A program made the translations under genes and the position numbers. The notes beneath the pieces are model-generated. The model was not told where the DNA came from. It worked only from the letters and a program-made list of their open reading frames with translations, and ran no database searches. Shown piece after piece: positions 46,494 through 56,291 of a stretch of 64,000 bases of DNA; within the stretch, counting starts at the first letter, position 1; the number at the start of each line of letters is the position of its first letter. The stretch covers positions 186,001-250,000 of the forward strand of contig JANBVI010000004.1 of NCBI GenBank assembly GCA_024239075.1. The letters are read 5' to 3'. Origin of the DNA: Fischerella sp. CENA71 (GTDB taxonomy: Bacteria > Cyanobacteriota > Cyanobacteriia > Cyanobacteriales > Nostocaceae).

Positions 46494-47213
46494 TACTTAT
46501 AATCCTTTTCGGACAAAAAATCCTTTTTAACGAGGAACTTATATTATTGGAATTTGGACAAAAAGTGAACCGCTAGTGCAACTCATAAAATAAAAATTAC
46601 CATTACAAGCTCTCTTGGTATAGGTGTAGGTTTTTTATCCTTTGCCCAAAAAATACTGGTTTTAGGGTGTGGTAGAGACGCGAAGAACATCGCGTCTGTA
46701 CTAAGGGTGTATGGGTGTAGGAATTTATGAAACAATGATTATTCCGTTAGTTTTAGAGTCATCATTATTGTTTTATTAAAAACCTACACTTGCCAGCACA
46801 CCCTTACACCCATATTCAAGTCAGACAAGGGCGAGGATTTGTATCAAGAATTTTGGGAAATGATATAACGGATGAATATTTGCCCCTTTTGTTTTTCCCT
46901 TTTCCCTTGGAACCAGAGGTGTTGTGCATGAAACTGTTTTGCAAAGAATTCTGTAGAAATCGCGTTGTACAATTGTTGGAGTCGCGATTTCAGTAGTTTA
47001 TTTCAAATCCTGCTTTTAAATTCTCTTAAGAATCTGTGCTAGATTCTTATACCGAGCCAGGGTAAACATCTATCATTCATATAAACTTCTAAAGACAGGA
47101 ATTCGTTCTGTCTCACATCTGTTTAATAATTTACAACTTTCAACAACCCAGTATCAAAGATAAATAATTTAAGATTGTTAATTGCTCAGTTTTTCTCTTT
47201 AGGCTAATGCTAC
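46494..47213. other. Intergenic region with palindromic repeats
   Basis: 46672-46701 is a GTAGAGACG-family palindrome (arms GTAGAGACGCGA and TCGCGTCTGTAC, one mismatch). A GGGTGTATGGGTGTAGG block near 46704 has its inverse at about 46781-46812. The last 200 bp upstream of minC show no clear promoter hexamers. A 68-codon frame at 46790-46996 starts inside the repeat and is not accepted. Confidence 0.6.
46672..46701. repeat. Palindromic dispersed repeat (GTAGAGAC family), copy 3
   Basis: Arms 46672-46683 and 46690-46701 pair with one mismatch. Related to 17361-17390 and 17474-17502. Confidence 0.7.
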
Positions 47214-48308
47214 ATGACTTCTGATTCTGCTATGCCCGATCTCAAGTCACATTCTGCTGTTGATGATGCAGAATCAATCTCCAGCCTTTCTGATATAGAG
47301 GTAAAATTTACTGTTTCTGATCAAGATCAAGATCAAGATACTGCTACAGAGACTGATTTTGTTGTTGATGATACGGAGTCCACTTCTATACTTCCAGAAG
47401 CGGAGATAAATTCTGTTCTACTGTATTTAAAGTCCAATTCTGTCATTGAACTGGAATCAAATTCTGCTGTCGCTAGTGTAGAGTTTGATACGGTTGGGGA
47501 TGCAGAATTGAATGTTGACCTCTTGCATAAAGAGTTGCTTAAATCACCTCCAACAGAAAATGGGGTGAAGAAGAATATTCAAATTCAGATGAAAACAGAG
47601 GAGGGAAGATTCTTATTAATTTTGCCAACAGAATCGCAACTGTCTGGTTCAGAAAGAAATTGGAATGATATTTGGCAACAATTAAAGGTACGACTTCATG
47701 GTAGCGATCGCTTGACCGCACCGAATACTCCTGTGCATTTAGTAGCAAGCGATCGCCTTTTAGATGCAAGACAACTGCAACAACTCGCCGAAACTTTGGG
47801 GAATGTGCAAATGCAACTGAAATCGGTTGCTACCAGTCGTCGCCAAACTGCGATCGCAGCAGCTACTGCTGGTTACTCTGTTGAACAAATACAACGAGAA
47901 AATATCCTTGCCTCTAATTCTAAAGTCAGCAACAAACCCTCAAAAGATGCTCTTTATCTAGAGATGACGGTGCGGTCTGGTGTAGAAATTCGCCACCCTG
48001 GAAGTGTCATTATCTTAGGAGATGTAAATCCAGGTGGTATCGTAGTTGCAGATGGTGATATTCTCGTGTGGGGTCGTCTCCGAGGAGTTGCTCATGCTGG
48101 TGCTGGGGGTAATCGTGAGTGTCTGATTATGGCCTTGCAAATGGAACCAACCCAATTGCGGATCGCAGATGCTGTTGCTAGAGCACCAGAAAAATTACCG
48201 TTGCAATTTTATCCCGAAGTGGCATACGTAACACCACAAGGAATTCGTATCGGTAGGGCTAGTGATTTTTCTAAGACCCTATTTAATCGGATAAACCAAG
48301 AGCGATAA
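47214..48308 (+). CDS. minC: Septum site-determining protein MinC
   Basis: 364 residues. The C-terminal beta-helix domain is clear (LYLEMTVRSGVEIRHPGSVI, GDVNPGGIVVADGDILVWG, RGVAHAGAGGNRECLIMAL), preceded by an N-terminal MinC fold (QIQMKTEEGRFLLILPTESQ). MinC blocks FtsZ assembly away from mid-cell together with MinD. The first 115 residues are an extra acidic, Ser/Asp-rich, low-complexity extension with repeated phrases such as DDAESIS and DDTESTS, and are not part of the usual E. coli-type protein. minD and minE follow in order. Confidence 0.95.
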   Translation: MTSDSAMPDLKSHSAVDDAESISSLSDIEVKFTVSDQDQDQDTATETDFVVDDTESTSILPEAEINSVLLYLKSNSVIELESNSAVASVEFDTVGDAELNVDLLHKELLKSPPTENGVKKNIQIQMKTEEGRFLLILPTESQLSGSERNWNDIWQQLKVRLHGSDRLTAPNTPVHLVASDRLLDARQLQQLAETLGNVQMQLKSVATSRRQTAIAAATAGYSVEQIQRENILASNSKVSNKPSKDALYLEMTVRSGVEIRHPGSVIILGDVNPGGIVVADGDILVWGRLRGVAHAGAGGNRECLIMALQMEPTQLRIADAVARAPEKLPLQFYPEVAYVTPQGIRIGRASDFSKTLFNRINQER

Positions 48309-48357
48309 AGCTCTATTGTTATATATTTACAGAAACATCATCGAGCGCGTTTTTGTC

Positions 48358-49164
48358 ATGACTCGCATTATTGTGATTAGCTCCGGTAAAGGAGGCGTGG
48401 GTAAAACCACTTGTACAGCCAATTTAGGCATGGCCTTAGCAAAAATAGGGCGTCAAGTAGCATTAGTTGATGCAGATTTTGGCCTGAGAAATCTAGATTT
48501 GTTGCTAGGACTAGAAAATCGCATCGTTTACACGGCGGTAGAAGTTTTAGCTAGGGAATGTCGCCTTGAACAAGCATTAGTAAAAGACAAGCGTCAACCA
48601 AACTTAGTCTTGTTACCTGCGGCCCAGAATCGTACAAAAGACGCAGTCACTCCTGACCAAATGAAGTTACTAGTGAATGCACTAGCACAAAAGTATCAAT
48701 ATGTAATTATTGATAGTCCCGCAGGTATTGAAATGGGGTTTAAAAATGCGATCGCCCCAGCCAAAGAAGCATTAATTGTTACCACACCGGAAATAGCTTC
48801 CGTCCGAGATGCCGATCGCGTCGTTGGCTTATTAGAAGCACAAGGTGTCAAACGTATTCATTTAATAATTAACCGGATCAAACCCGCAATGGTACGGGCT
48901 AATGATATGATGTCTGTGCAGGATGTTCAGGAACTTCTGGCAATTCCTCTGATTGGGGTAATCCCGGATGATGAGCGCGTTATAGTCTCTACCAATCGCG
49001 GCGAACCTTTAGTATTAGCAGAAACTCCCTCTTTAGCGGCTACCGCTTTTGATAACATTGCTCGCAGATTGGAAGGTGAAACCATCGAATTTCTTGAACT
49101 CGACTCGCCCAATGACAGCATCTTCTCTCGTCTCAGAAGATTGTTGTGGACAAAAATAATTTGA
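48358..49164 (+). CDS. minD: Septum site-determining protein MinD
   Basis: 268 residues from the ATG at 48358 ([20 protein letters not shown]), chosen because it gives the standard deviant Walker A at the N-terminus; the frame extends 14 codons upstream. Other motifs: [32 protein letters not shown] and a C-terminal amphipathic helix ([15 protein letters not shown]) that anchors it to membrane. It recruits MinC and is displaced by MinE. It lies 49 bp after minC. Confidence 0.97.
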   Translation: MTRIIVISSGKGGVGKTTCTANLGMALAKIGRQVALVDADFGLRNLDLLLGLENRIVYTAVEVLARECRLEQALVKDKRQPNLVLLPAAQNRTKDAVTPDQMKLLVNALAQKYQYVIIDSPAGIEMGFKNAIAPAKEALIVTTPEIASVRDADRVVGLLEAQGVKRIHLIINRIKPAMVRANDMMSVQDVQELLAIPLIGVIPDDERVIVSTNRGEPLVLAETPSLAATAFDNIARRLEGETIEFLELDSPNDSIFSRLRRLLWTKII

Positions 49165-49195
49165 TGTTTTCTCCATCTGTCCATACCTAGCAGCA

Positions 49196-49534
49196 ATGAT
49201 CATTGAACTTTTAGAACGATTATTTACTCGTAATTCTGACGTTAACAGTCGCAATCAAGTTAAGCGTCGTCTCCAACTAGTAATTGCTCACGATCGCGCT
49301 GATTTAAGCCCCCAAATGATCGAAAAAATGCGACAAGAAATTTTGGATATTGTTTGTCGCTATGTCGAAATTGAAACTGAGGGTTTAGAGTTTTCTTTAG
49401 AAAGCAATCAGCGAACAAGTGCTTTAATCGCCAATGTCCCTATACGTCGGGTTAAAGAATCTGATTCTACAGAAAATAATGACAATAAAGAAAATAAAGA
49501 AAAGAATGAATTGGAAAGTAGTGAAATTACATAG
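49196..49534 (+). CDS. minE: Cell division topological specificity factor MinE
   Basis: 112 residues, ATG at 49196, 31 bp after minD. The anti-MinCD helix region ([20 protein letters not shown]) is followed by [20 protein letters not shown] and the topological-specificity domain ([20 protein letters not shown]). The last 25 residues are Asn/Lys/Glu-rich low-complexity text. MinE stimulates MinD ATPase and drives its oscillation. Confidence 0.96.
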   Translation: MIIELLERLFTRNSDVNSRNQVKRRLQLVIAHDRADLSPQMIEKMRQEILDIVCRYVEIETEGLEFSLESNQRTSALIANVPIRRVKESDSTENNDNKENKEKNELESSEIT

Positions 49535-49622
49535 TTATTCGCATTTTTATTAAGTAGTCGATACAAAAGATATTAGTTAAATTCAAGGTGTGCTACGGCA
49601 TTCCTAAATTTCTTGTGAACAA

Positions 49623-49665
49623 CAAGATCCCCAACTTTTTGTAGACACAGAAGTTGGGGATCTTG
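49623..49665. terminator. Strong hairpin after minE
   Basis: Arms CAAGATCCCCAACTT (49623-49637) and AAGTTGGGGATCTTG (49651-49665) match perfectly over 15 bp, followed by a short T-rich stretch (CTATTTTT). It probably ends the min transcript, and because it is symmetrical it may also serve the convergent gene at 49684. Confidence 0.8.
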
Positions 49666-49683
49666 AGCCTCTATTTTTACAAC

Positions 49684-49908
49684 TCATTTATGATTGCTAT
49701 ATAGCCAAGCCATAACACATCCTAAATTATTTGTTATGCTGCGAATTTGCATGTAGTTTCTCCTCCTAAAACTCAGGTTCTTCGCAAATTTAGTCCCAAT
49801 GTTTGGATAATAACGACCCTCTTCGACCATCTTGAGCTGATAGCCCGACATTAATCTGGCTGCATTTCGGTGTAGTGCGGTTGTTATACAGCGATCGCCA
49901 AAACTCAT
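49684..49908 (-). CDS. Short protein or gene remnant, unknown function
   Basis: 74 residues (MSFGDRCITTALHRNAARLM...). Its ATG overlaps the stop of the upstream GNAT gene as ATGA, which usually marks translational coupling and argues for a genuine cistron. The text YQLKMVEEGRYYPNIGTKFA looks like protein rather than noise, but no family was recognised and the product may be a truncated remnant. Confidence 0.35.
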   Translation of the reverse strand: MSFGDRCITTALHRNAARLMSGYQLKMVEEGRYYPNIGTKFAKNLSFRRRNYMQIRSITNNLGCVMAWLYSNHK

Positions 49909-50426
49909 CCGATCATCCCATTATTACCTTCTTGAGCAGACAGCACCTTACGGTAAACAATCTTGTCAGCACCATCTGTATAGAAGTCACGAATCCTCGC
50001 TTCCTCCTCATAACCGCACTTATGGTAAAACGCTCGCGTGCGATCAAAGTCCGGCGTACCCGACGTTTCCACTAGTAGTACACGCCCACTGCGCGCCGTC
50101 AATGTTTGTTCAACATAACGTAGCAGTTTTGTGCCGTGTCCCTGTCCTTGGCAATCGGGGTGGATCGCGAGCAATTGTAGGTTCCAAGTCCTGTCAGTCA
50201 TCTGCTCCATTTCGCAGTAAGCGACCCCTACCACCCCGTTATCATCGTCGGTGAGCCAGAAGCGCCCGGCTTTGCCGTCTCGTAGAGAATCGTTGTCGTC
50301 GTTAGTGCTGAAGTAATCAGACAGCAACTTGCCAAGTTCTTCAAGTTGCTCCGACTCAAACAGTCCGGTTGCGTCAGCCAGGGCAATCAGTGCGATCGTG
50401 TCATCAGGCGTAGTCAGTCGAATCAT
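49905..50426 (-). CDS. GNAT family N-acetyltransferase
   Basis: 173 residues from the ATG at 50426 (MIRLTTPDDTIALIALADAT), with GGAG just upstream. The acetyl-CoA loop is LLAIHPDCQGQGHGTKLLRY (Q-x-x-G-x-G/A), followed by VLLVETSGTPDFDRTRAFYH and CGYEEEARIRDFY. The frame is open upstream to 50507, but that extension would cross the palindromic operator. It is divergent from a TetR gene, which probably regulates it. The substrate is unknown; antibiotic or small-amine acetylation are options. Confidence 0.88.
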   Translation of the reverse strand: MIRLTTPDDTIALIALADATGLFESEQLEELGKLLSDYFSTNDDNDSLRDGKAGRFWLTDDDNGVVGVAYCEMEQMTDRTWNLQLLAIHPDCQGQGHGTKLLRYVEQTLTARSGRVLLVETSGTPDFDRTRAFYHKCGYEEEARIRDFYTDGADKIVYRKVLSAQEGNNGMIG

Positions 50427-50478
50427 CACAAACTCCGTGTGGGTGTAAAGCAGATCAACCAGCAAAGGAGACGGCATA

Positions 50479-50522
50479 ACAACTGTTGTCATTTTATTAC
50501 ATAACAACTGTTGTGATATAAT
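50479..50522. promoter_or_regulatory. Double palindromic operator overlapping the tetR promoter
   Basis: Two identical 11-bp palindromes ACAACTGTTGT lie at 50479-50489 and 50504-50514, 25 bp centre to centre. The second ends just before a TATAAT at 50517-50522, a likely -10 of the TetR gene, so binding would block transcription. The first site is well placed to control the divergent GNAT gene. Confidence 0.75.
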
Positions 50523-50564
50523 GTCAAGGAATTTGTTTTATGTTGCTGTAAACCCAGAAGAGCT

Positions 50565-51149
50565 ATGAGTTATGATGATCGCCGGATTAAAGTTGCTCAA
50601 GCAGCGTGGCGGGTGATTGTCCGTGAAGGATTGGATCGCACCAGTATGCGGGCGATCGCGCAAGAACTTGGCTCTTCGACCGGAGTTGTTACCCATTACT
50701 TTCGAGATAAAGAAGAACTCATCCTATTTGCCCTGAAGCAAGTGTTTGAAAACACCCTAGTGAACATGAAAACCTGTGCCGAAGGACGGCAAGGAATTGA
50801 CAGACTAACGCAGATGATTTTTGTGGCTCTACCTCTAGAGGATATTGACAGAGCCGATTGGAAGGTGTGGGTAGCATTTTTGGGCTATTCTATCGGGCGC
50901 GAACACCTTGTTCAGGAACACCGAAAACGCTATGACTTCTTACGGCAGATGATTTGTCAAGAGCTAGCTGACTTACAAACAGCCAAGCTGATTCGATCTG
51001 ATCTTGATGTAATCCTAGAAGCCAATGCGCTCATCGCCCTAGTGGATGGCATTGGCACTGGCGTTGTCATTTGTCCTGAGGAATTCTCGGCAGAGCAACA
51101 ACGATACCTCGTGCAGCGACATATCAATGCTTTACTAGCACCATCTTGA
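50565..51149 (+). CDS. TetR/AcrR family transcriptional regulator
   Basis: 194 residues. The N-terminal helix-turn-helix reads RIKVAQAAWRVIVREGLDRT, SMRAIAQELGSSTGVVTHYF and RDKEELILFALKQVF, close to the BetI-like branch. The C-terminal ligand domain is variable (WKVWVAFLGYSIGREHLVQE). It is divergent from the GNAT gene across a 138-bp spacer that carries two copies of ACAACTGTTGT, so local autoregulation is likely. Confidence 0.93.
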   Translation: MSYDDRRIKVAQAAWRVIVREGLDRTSMRAIAQELGSSTGVVTHYFRDKEELILFALKQVFENTLVNMKTCAEGRQGIDRLTQMIFVALPLEDIDRADWKVWVAFLGYSIGREHLVQEHRKRYDFLRQMICQELADLQTAKLIRSDLDVILEANALIALVDGIGTGVVICPEEFSAEQQRYLVQRHINALLAPS

Positions 51150-51209
51150 ATACACCGTCAAGGTCAAAAACTATTACGTCACAAGTAAGATTCATGGAGC
51201 TGATACGGT

Positions 51210-52670
51210 CTAAGTTTTAAGTACTTGAATTTGCTTAAGTAATGTATAAAAAGGTTGCCAATTGTCTTCTTGAGTAATTGGTTCCCAAATAGATTCTATA
51301 ACTGGTCTTAAAATAACAGTTTGAGGATTATAACAAACTAGAGTTTGAGTTACTTTCTCTATCTCTTCTGGTGTCAAATTTGTTAAAATCCTGTGATATA
51401 TTCCCGACCAATTTAAAAATAATTCGGATCTGCCTAAAGATTGCCCAATTTCTGAATCACTGAGAATAACACTTGCATCATCTCTCCATTTGCTAGAAAA
51501 GTAAGTAGCCATATCTGCAAAAAAGTGATGATAACTCACTGGATAATGCTTTAAAAAATTAATAGTTGCTTTTAAAAGTTCTTCAGCTTCTGGATCAGAC
51601 AATTTTTCAAAACCTAATTTCTTTAGCATTAAACAACGATATTCAGCTAAATAATAATCATCAAATTGTGCTAAACCAGCTTCCATATCAGTTTGCGGAA
51701 TCACAGCTTTTAATGCTTCTTGGAGTGCTTCCAGATTCCACTTACAAATTTCTGGTTGATTGATGTAACAATAGCGTTTGTAATAGTCAAAATATGCCGC
51801 AGTGAAAAACGGATCATAATTAGGAATAAAACCATAGGGACCGTAATCAAAACTCTCCCCTGTAATTGACATATTGTCAGTATTGAGAACCGCATGACAG
51901 AAACCAGCCGCCATCCACTGTGCTACTAATTCTGCTGTCCGTTTGACTAATTCTGCATAAAATAAAGCATACTTATCTTGTTGGTCATCTAAATGTCGAT
52001 AGTATTCTTTAATTACATGATCTAATAGCTTTTTGCTTAAATCTGGACGGCGGAAATAGTGTAGCCGTTCAAAAGTACCAAAGCGAATATGTGATTTACT
52101 CATCCGCACCATTACGGAAGAACGAGTAGGAGAAGGTTCATCACCCCGCCACAGTGATAAACCTGTTTCAATCATGCTGAGACATCGGGAAGTACGTACA
52201 CCCATTCTATGTAACATTTCCGCAGCCAAAACTTCACGAACGCCTCCCTTTAATGTCAGCATCCCGTCGCCACCACGAGCATAGGGCGTTCTACCGGAAC
52301 CTTTTGTACCGAAGTCGTAAAGTTCACCATCAATACCACGTACTTGTCCATAGAGAAAACCTCTTCCATCACCTAGTTGGGGGTTATATTCACCAAATTG
52401 ATAACCGTGGTATCGCAGCGCTAATAAAGGTTTATGTTCTTCAAATTTGCCAAAAGCGGTGATAAAATCTTCGTCTGTCACTGCTTGAGGATTTAGTCCC
52501 AGCTTTGGTAACAACGCATCATTACGCCAGCGCAGAATGTGTTGAGGAAATTCCGCAGCAGCAACTTCATCGTAATATTCATCGCCTAAAGATTCCAAGG
52601 CGGGTTCGTAATTAAGACCAAAAAAAGGATTTTGAGAATTAGTGTCGTCGGAAGTTTCAGCCAGAGTCAT
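51210..52670 (-). CDS. selO: SelO/YdiU family protein adenylyltransferase (AMPylator)
   Basis: 486 residues. The pseudokinase-fold motifs of SelO are present: [60 protein letters not shown] and the [20 protein letters not shown] region that supplies the catalytic Asp and Asn. SelO transfers AMP to Ser/Thr/Tyr of proteins and responds to redox stress. As usual in bacteria lacking the C-terminal selenocysteine, the C-terminus here has no U or CxxC motif. Convergent with tetR. Confidence 0.94.
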   Translation of the reverse strand: MTLAETSDDTNSQNPFFGLNYEPALESLGDEYYDEVAAAEFPQHILRWRNDALLPKLGLNPQAVTDEDFITAFGKFEEHKPLLALRYHGYQFGEYNPQLGDGRGFLYGQVRGIDGELYDFGTKGSGRTPYARGGDGMLTLKGGVREVLAAEMLHRMGVRTSRCLSMIETGLSLWRGDEPSPTRSSVMVRMSKSHIRFGTFERLHYFRRPDLSKKLLDHVIKEYYRHLDDQQDKYALFYAELVKRTAELVAQWMAAGFCHAVLNTDNMSITGESFDYGPYGFIPNYDPFFTAAYFDYYKRYCYINQPEICKWNLEALQEALKAVIPQTDMEAGLAQFDDYYLAEYRCLMLKKLGFEKLSDPEAEELLKATINFLKHYPVSYHHFFADMATYFSSKWRDDASVILSDSEIGQSLGRSELFLNWSGIYHRILTNLTPEEIEKVTQTLVCYNPQTVILRPVIESIWEPITQEDNWQPFYTLLKQIQVLKT

Positions 52671-52802
52671 TATGAGTACAACTTAGTTCACCTTCTCTTA
52701 ATCATAGTCGGAGATGAGAGGGAGGGACAGGGGAAGAGGGACAAGGGGGACAAGGAGGACAAGGGAGAATAACTAATAACAAATAACTAATGACAAATGA
52801 CA

Positions 52803-53372
52803 CTACCTAGCTTGCCAATCGGGATTAATTAAGCTTGTTAAAATATGATCTTGCCATTGTCCATTAATTAATAGGTAATTGCGGGCATATCCCTCTACGA
52901 CAAAACCTAATCTTTTCAACAAATTACCACTACGCTGATTATGAGGCATGTAGTTTGCCATGATCCGATGCATATTTAGTTCTTTAAATATGTATGCGAT
53001 CGCAGCTTGCAAACCTTCTGTCATATAACCTTTACCTTGTTCAGCTTCTGCAAGACCGTAGCCAACATTACAGTATTGTGCAACTCCTCGGACAAAGTTA
53101 CTAAAATTTATAGTTCCAATAATTTTTTTGGGATTTTCTTTGACAAACATAAATAATCGTAAAGAAAAATCATTGGCAAGCTCATGTAAATTTATTTCTA
53201 GTTGCAATTGCCAATATTCTTCTGTGAAAAAACTATTACCCCAAAGAGGATAAAAAGGAGTAAAAAAGGCTTTATTTTCAGTAAAATACTGAATAATTTC
53301 AGGTATATCCTCTTGGGTAGCCATTCGTAATAACAGGCGTTCAGTGACAATTATTGGTGGTTCAAGTTTCAT
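52803..53372 (-). CDS. GNAT family N-acetyltransferase (RimJ/RimL-like)
   Basis: 189 residues. It starts with TERLLLRMATQEDIPEIIQY, typical of RimJ/RimL-type acetyltransferases, and has the motif A region YGLAEAEQGKGYMTEGLQAA and NMHRIMANYMPHNQRSGNLL, then GFVVEGYARNYLLINGQWQD. Such enzymes acetylate protein N-termini or small amines. It lies 23 bp downstream of the pentapeptide membrane protein gene on the same strand, perhaps cotranscribed. Confidence 0.93.
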   Translation of the reverse strand: MKLEPPIIVTERLLLRMATQEDIPEIIQYFTENKAFFTPFYPLWGNSFFTEEYWQLQLEINLHELANDFSLRLFMFVKENPKKIIGTINFSNFVRGVAQYCNVGYGLAEAEQGKGYMTEGLQAAIAYIFKELNMHRIMANYMPHNQRSGNLLKRLGFVVEGYARNYLLINGQWQDHILTSLINPDWQAR

Positions 53373-53395
53373 ATATTAATTTGCTGTGAATGTGA

Positions 53396-54127
53396 TTAAC
53401 TTGAATAACATTTTTTTGTATCTAAAACTTCTTTCATCCCAACCGCATTTGGTTTAAAACCTTTATTGAATAATGTCAATTTGTTGTAACAAGCATTTGT
53501 CAAAATCGCATTCTTGAAATTAGCTCCTCGTAAATCCGCACCACGCAAATCTACACTAGTTAAATTTGTGCCTTGAAAATTGGCTTCTCTTAAATCTAAG
53601 CCTTGGAGTTTAGCTCCTGTAATAGATGCTCCAAAAAGTAATGGTAATTGTTTTTTGGATGAGTTTTTCAGTAAATTGATATCAGATAAGAACATCACCA
53701 CATAACGCCGACGTTCTGGATCTAATTGTTGTAATGTAGCCTGAGTCATAGCTCGAATCATTGCTGACTTTTCTGGCTTGGCTTGAGATTTTTCGGTTAA
53801 AATAATGTTTCCTATTGTTTTGATGTAATCAGATAAAATAACGTGACGTTGGTAATCGACTGTCGATTCAGCATTAATATAAAATTCTTTAAACTGGGAT
53901 GTTTGTTGATTTAAGGTATTGCTGAGATTGCCAATAATCAATAAAAGTCCTAGTACTAATATAATTAGCGTAGTTACGATTGTCCCAAATGCCTCTTTGG
54001 GAATATTGATATTACTAATGCTAAATTTTAATGTTTCGACAGTTCTATCAATATAAGTACTTAAGGTAGAAGATGTGGCGGCAGAAACTTCATTTACTTT
54101 AACAATTTTATTAGCTTCTTTACTCAT
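53396..54127 (-). CDS. Membrane protein with short pentapeptide-repeat segment
   Basis: 243 residues. An N-terminal polar region precedes one TM helix (FGTIVTTLIILVLGLLLIIG, about 47-66), and a helical domain follows. Near the C-terminus, 30-40 residues are pentapeptide repeats (LQGLDLREANFQGTNLTSVD and RGADLRGANF), enough for one to two coils of a beta helix. Function unknown. Confidence 0.82.
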   Translation of the reverse strand: MSKEANKIVKVNEVSAATSSTLSTYIDRTVETLKFSISNINIPKEAFGTIVTTLIILVLGLLLIIGNLSNTLNQQTSQFKEFYINAESTVDYQRHVILSDYIKTIGNIILTEKSQAKPEKSAMIRAMTQATLQQLDPERRRYVVMFLSDINLLKNSSKKQLPLLFGASITGAKLQGLDLREANFQGTNLTSVDLRGADLRGANFKNAILTNACYNKLTLFNKGFKPNAVGMKEVLDTKKCYSS

Positions 54128-54493
54128 GGACTTAGGTAGTAAAAACGAAAAAGTGTGACGCAGTTTACAAAACAGTCGTTAAGAATTGCTCTTCTTGCTA
54201 ATTTAGCAGTGAATATGAAAAAAGCAACTTCAGAGTTCAAGAATTCGATAATTTTAAATTGCTTATATTTTGAAATAGTAATTTACTAAATAAAATATGG
54301 AAATTTACGATTTTTATTATTTCTTTATAAATAAAGTTCTCATACCATTGTGAATGAGATTGCTTAGTAGTCAAGAGCCATACTAGATTTATTGTTAAAA
54401 TTCTCATGTGATTCAAGCAAATTCTTGATAACCTGATTTCTGAGCCAAAATCACAGGTGCGATAGAAAATTAATCAACAAGGTAGGCAAAGCC
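54128..54493. other. AT-rich intergenic region upstream of bioB
   Basis: 366 bp between the divergent pentapeptide gene and bioB. It contains no ORF or clear repeat. No BirA-type operator was recognised. Confidence 0.4.
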
Positions 54494-55498
54494 GTGGGAA
54501 TACGCTACGATTGGCAACAAGCAGAAATCAGAGCAATTTACGATACACCATTTTTAGAGCTGATATACCAAGCAGCGACTGTGCATCGTCAATATCACAA
54601 CCCCAAACAAATCCAAGTTTGTAAGCTCATTTCTATTAAAACAGGAGCTTGTCCTGAAGACTGTAGTTATTGCGCCCAATCTTCTCGCTACAAAACAGAA
54701 GTTAAACCACAAGCACTCTTAGACAAACAAACAGTAGTTAACATCGCCCAAGAAGCAAAAAATAGTGGTGTCAGTCGCGTTTGTATGGGGGCGGCTTGGC
54801 GAGAAGTACGGGATAATTCCCAATTTGACCAAGTTTTAGATATGGTCAAAGAAGTTACAGCATTAGGATTAGAAGTATGCTGCACTTTGGGAATGCTGAC
54901 AGAAAACCAAGCCAAGCAATTAGAAGCAGCAGGACTTTACGCTTATAACCACAACCTAGATACATCGCCAGAATACTATAGCACTATTATTACTACCAGG
55001 ACTTATAGCGATCGCCTAAACACAATTAACAATGTCCGCCAAACCAACGTCACCGTCTGCTCCGGTGGTATTCTTGGTTTGGGCGAAAATGTCGAAGACC
55101 GCGTTTCAATGCTGCACACTCTGGCTAATTTGCATCCTCATCCAGAGTCTGTACCAATTAATATTCTTTCCAAAGTCCAAGGTACACCCTTAGAAAATCA
55201 ACCAGATGTTCCCATCTGGGATGTCGTGCGGATGATCGCCACTGCACGTCTGATTATGCCAGCTTCTGATGTGCGTTTAAGTGCAGGTAGGGCAAAACTT
55301 TCTCAAGTTGAACAGGCTTTATGCTTCTTAGCAGGGGCCAATTCTATATTTTCCAGTGATAACGGTCATATGTTGACCGTTACCACCCCTTGTCCTGGCT
55401 ATGATGCAGACCAAGAAATGCTAAATTTGCTTGGTTTGGAAATGCGTCCGTCGTTTGTTGCTAAGGAGAAGGCGACAACAGAAGTTGTGGTTGGATAG
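54494..55498 (+). CDS. bioB: Biotin synthase
   Basis: 334 residues from a GTG at 54494. The radical-SAM cluster motif is [10 protein letters not shown] (C-x3-C-x2-C), and further motifs are [37 protein letters not shown] and [11 protein letters not shown], containing the residues for the second Fe-S cluster. It inserts sulfur into dethiobiotin. No other bio gene adjoins it. The C-terminal tail ([10 protein letters not shown]) is short and variable. Confidence 0.96.
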   Translation: MGIRYDWQQAEIRAIYDTPFLELIYQAATVHRQYHNPKQIQVCKLISIKTGACPEDCSYCAQSSRYKTEVKPQALLDKQTVVNIAQEAKNSGVSRVCMGAAWREVRDNSQFDQVLDMVKEVTALGLEVCCTLGMLTENQAKQLEAAGLYAYNHNLDTSPEYYSTIITTRTYSDRLNTINNVRQTNVTVCSGGILGLGENVEDRVSMLHTLANLHPHPESVPINILSKVQGTPLENQPDVPIWDVVRMIATARLIMPASDVRLSAGRAKLSQVEQALCFLAGANSIFSSDNGHMLTVTTPCPGYDADQEMLNLLGLEMRPSFVAKEKATTEVVVG

Positions 55499-55503
55499 TA
55501 GAG

Positions 55504-55625
55504 AATAGGACGCGGGGATGTGCGGACGCGGGGACGCGGGGACGCGGGGATGTGCGGACGCGGGGACGCGGGGACGCGGGGACGCGGGGATGTGCGGACG
55601 CGGGGACGCGGGGACGTGGGGAGAT
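55504..55625. repeat. GC-rich GGGGACGC tandem array
   Basis: About a dozen units of GGGGACGC/GGGGATGTGCGGACGC between bioB and petL, much more GC-rich than the surrounding DNA. It is followed by TCTCCGCGTTTCCCCTTCAC (55638 onwards), which is similar to the insert in the P-type ATPase gene. Confidence 0.85.
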
Positions 55626-55690
55626 ATCTTGATAATTTCTCCGCGTTTCCCCTTCACCGTGTCACCACGTCTTCTAGTCTGCTTTATTCA

Positions 55691-55786
55691 TTAAAGAATC
55701 TTGGCGGCACGCAGACCAAACAGTAAACCGACTGCAATGCCAAAAAAGATTGCCAAGAAGACGATATAAGAAACTACGGCTAACAT
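55691..55786 (-). CDS. petL: Cytochrome b6f complex subunit PetL
   Basis: 31 residues, read directly from the minus strand (ATG at 55786, TAA at 55691-55693). It starts [20 protein letters not shown] and ends [12 protein letters not shown] single TM helix and the ending FGLR-x-AKIL match PetL of Nostoc. It is a small stabilising subunit at the periphery of the b6f dimer. GGAG lies about 10 bases upstream of the start. Too short to be picked up by ordinary ORF finding. Confidence 0.9.
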   Translation of the reverse strand: MLAVVSYIVFLAIFFGIAVGLLFGLRAAKIL

Positions 55787-56291
55787 TTACGTTTCTCCAC
55801 AATTATTTACTCTTAAATCTATTGAATCATTTGTTAGCTTACTTGAGTCTGTGGCTGTGGCATTATGTAAACCAATTTCTAGTTTTATCCTCTCCTCTTC
55901 TTCCTCTGCGCTCTCTGCGACTCTGCGGTTTTATTATCACATTGTGAATGTATCGCCTTGCATTGTTAAGAATCAGGTTATACCATTTCCATATGAAGAC
56001 GCATAGAAATAACCCCACCGCCTGCGGCACCTCCCCAAGGCATCGGGGAAGTTAGGAGGAGTAAAAATAATGTGCAGCTTTACAGAGAGTTGGTATTAGC
56101 ATGATGTAGCCGCATGGTGTTCGTGCAACTTAACTGAGATATTTACCGAAATGTCGAACTCATGTAGTGTAGATATACATAACTTTAACCGTGTGATTTC
56201 GTAGGTGAAATTTTTAAGAAGTTTACAATCAAGCTAAATATTTTTTGTCTAAATACTCAATTTCAGTTATTCATCGTCACTGCCGGAGGTT
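55787..56291. other. Intergenic region between petL and sodC
   Basis: About 500 bp. A weak stem (CCTCCCC near 56030 with GGGGAAGTTAGGAGG near 56045) lies in CGCCTGCGGCACCTCCCC-type text, which resembles a common cyanobacterial repeat. Nothing else is supported. Promoters of both divergent genes should be here. Confidence 0.4.

Noticed and set aside
46790-46996. 68-codon frame upstream of minC
   Set aside because: It begins inside a GGTGTAGG-type inverted repeat and has no recognisable protein features.
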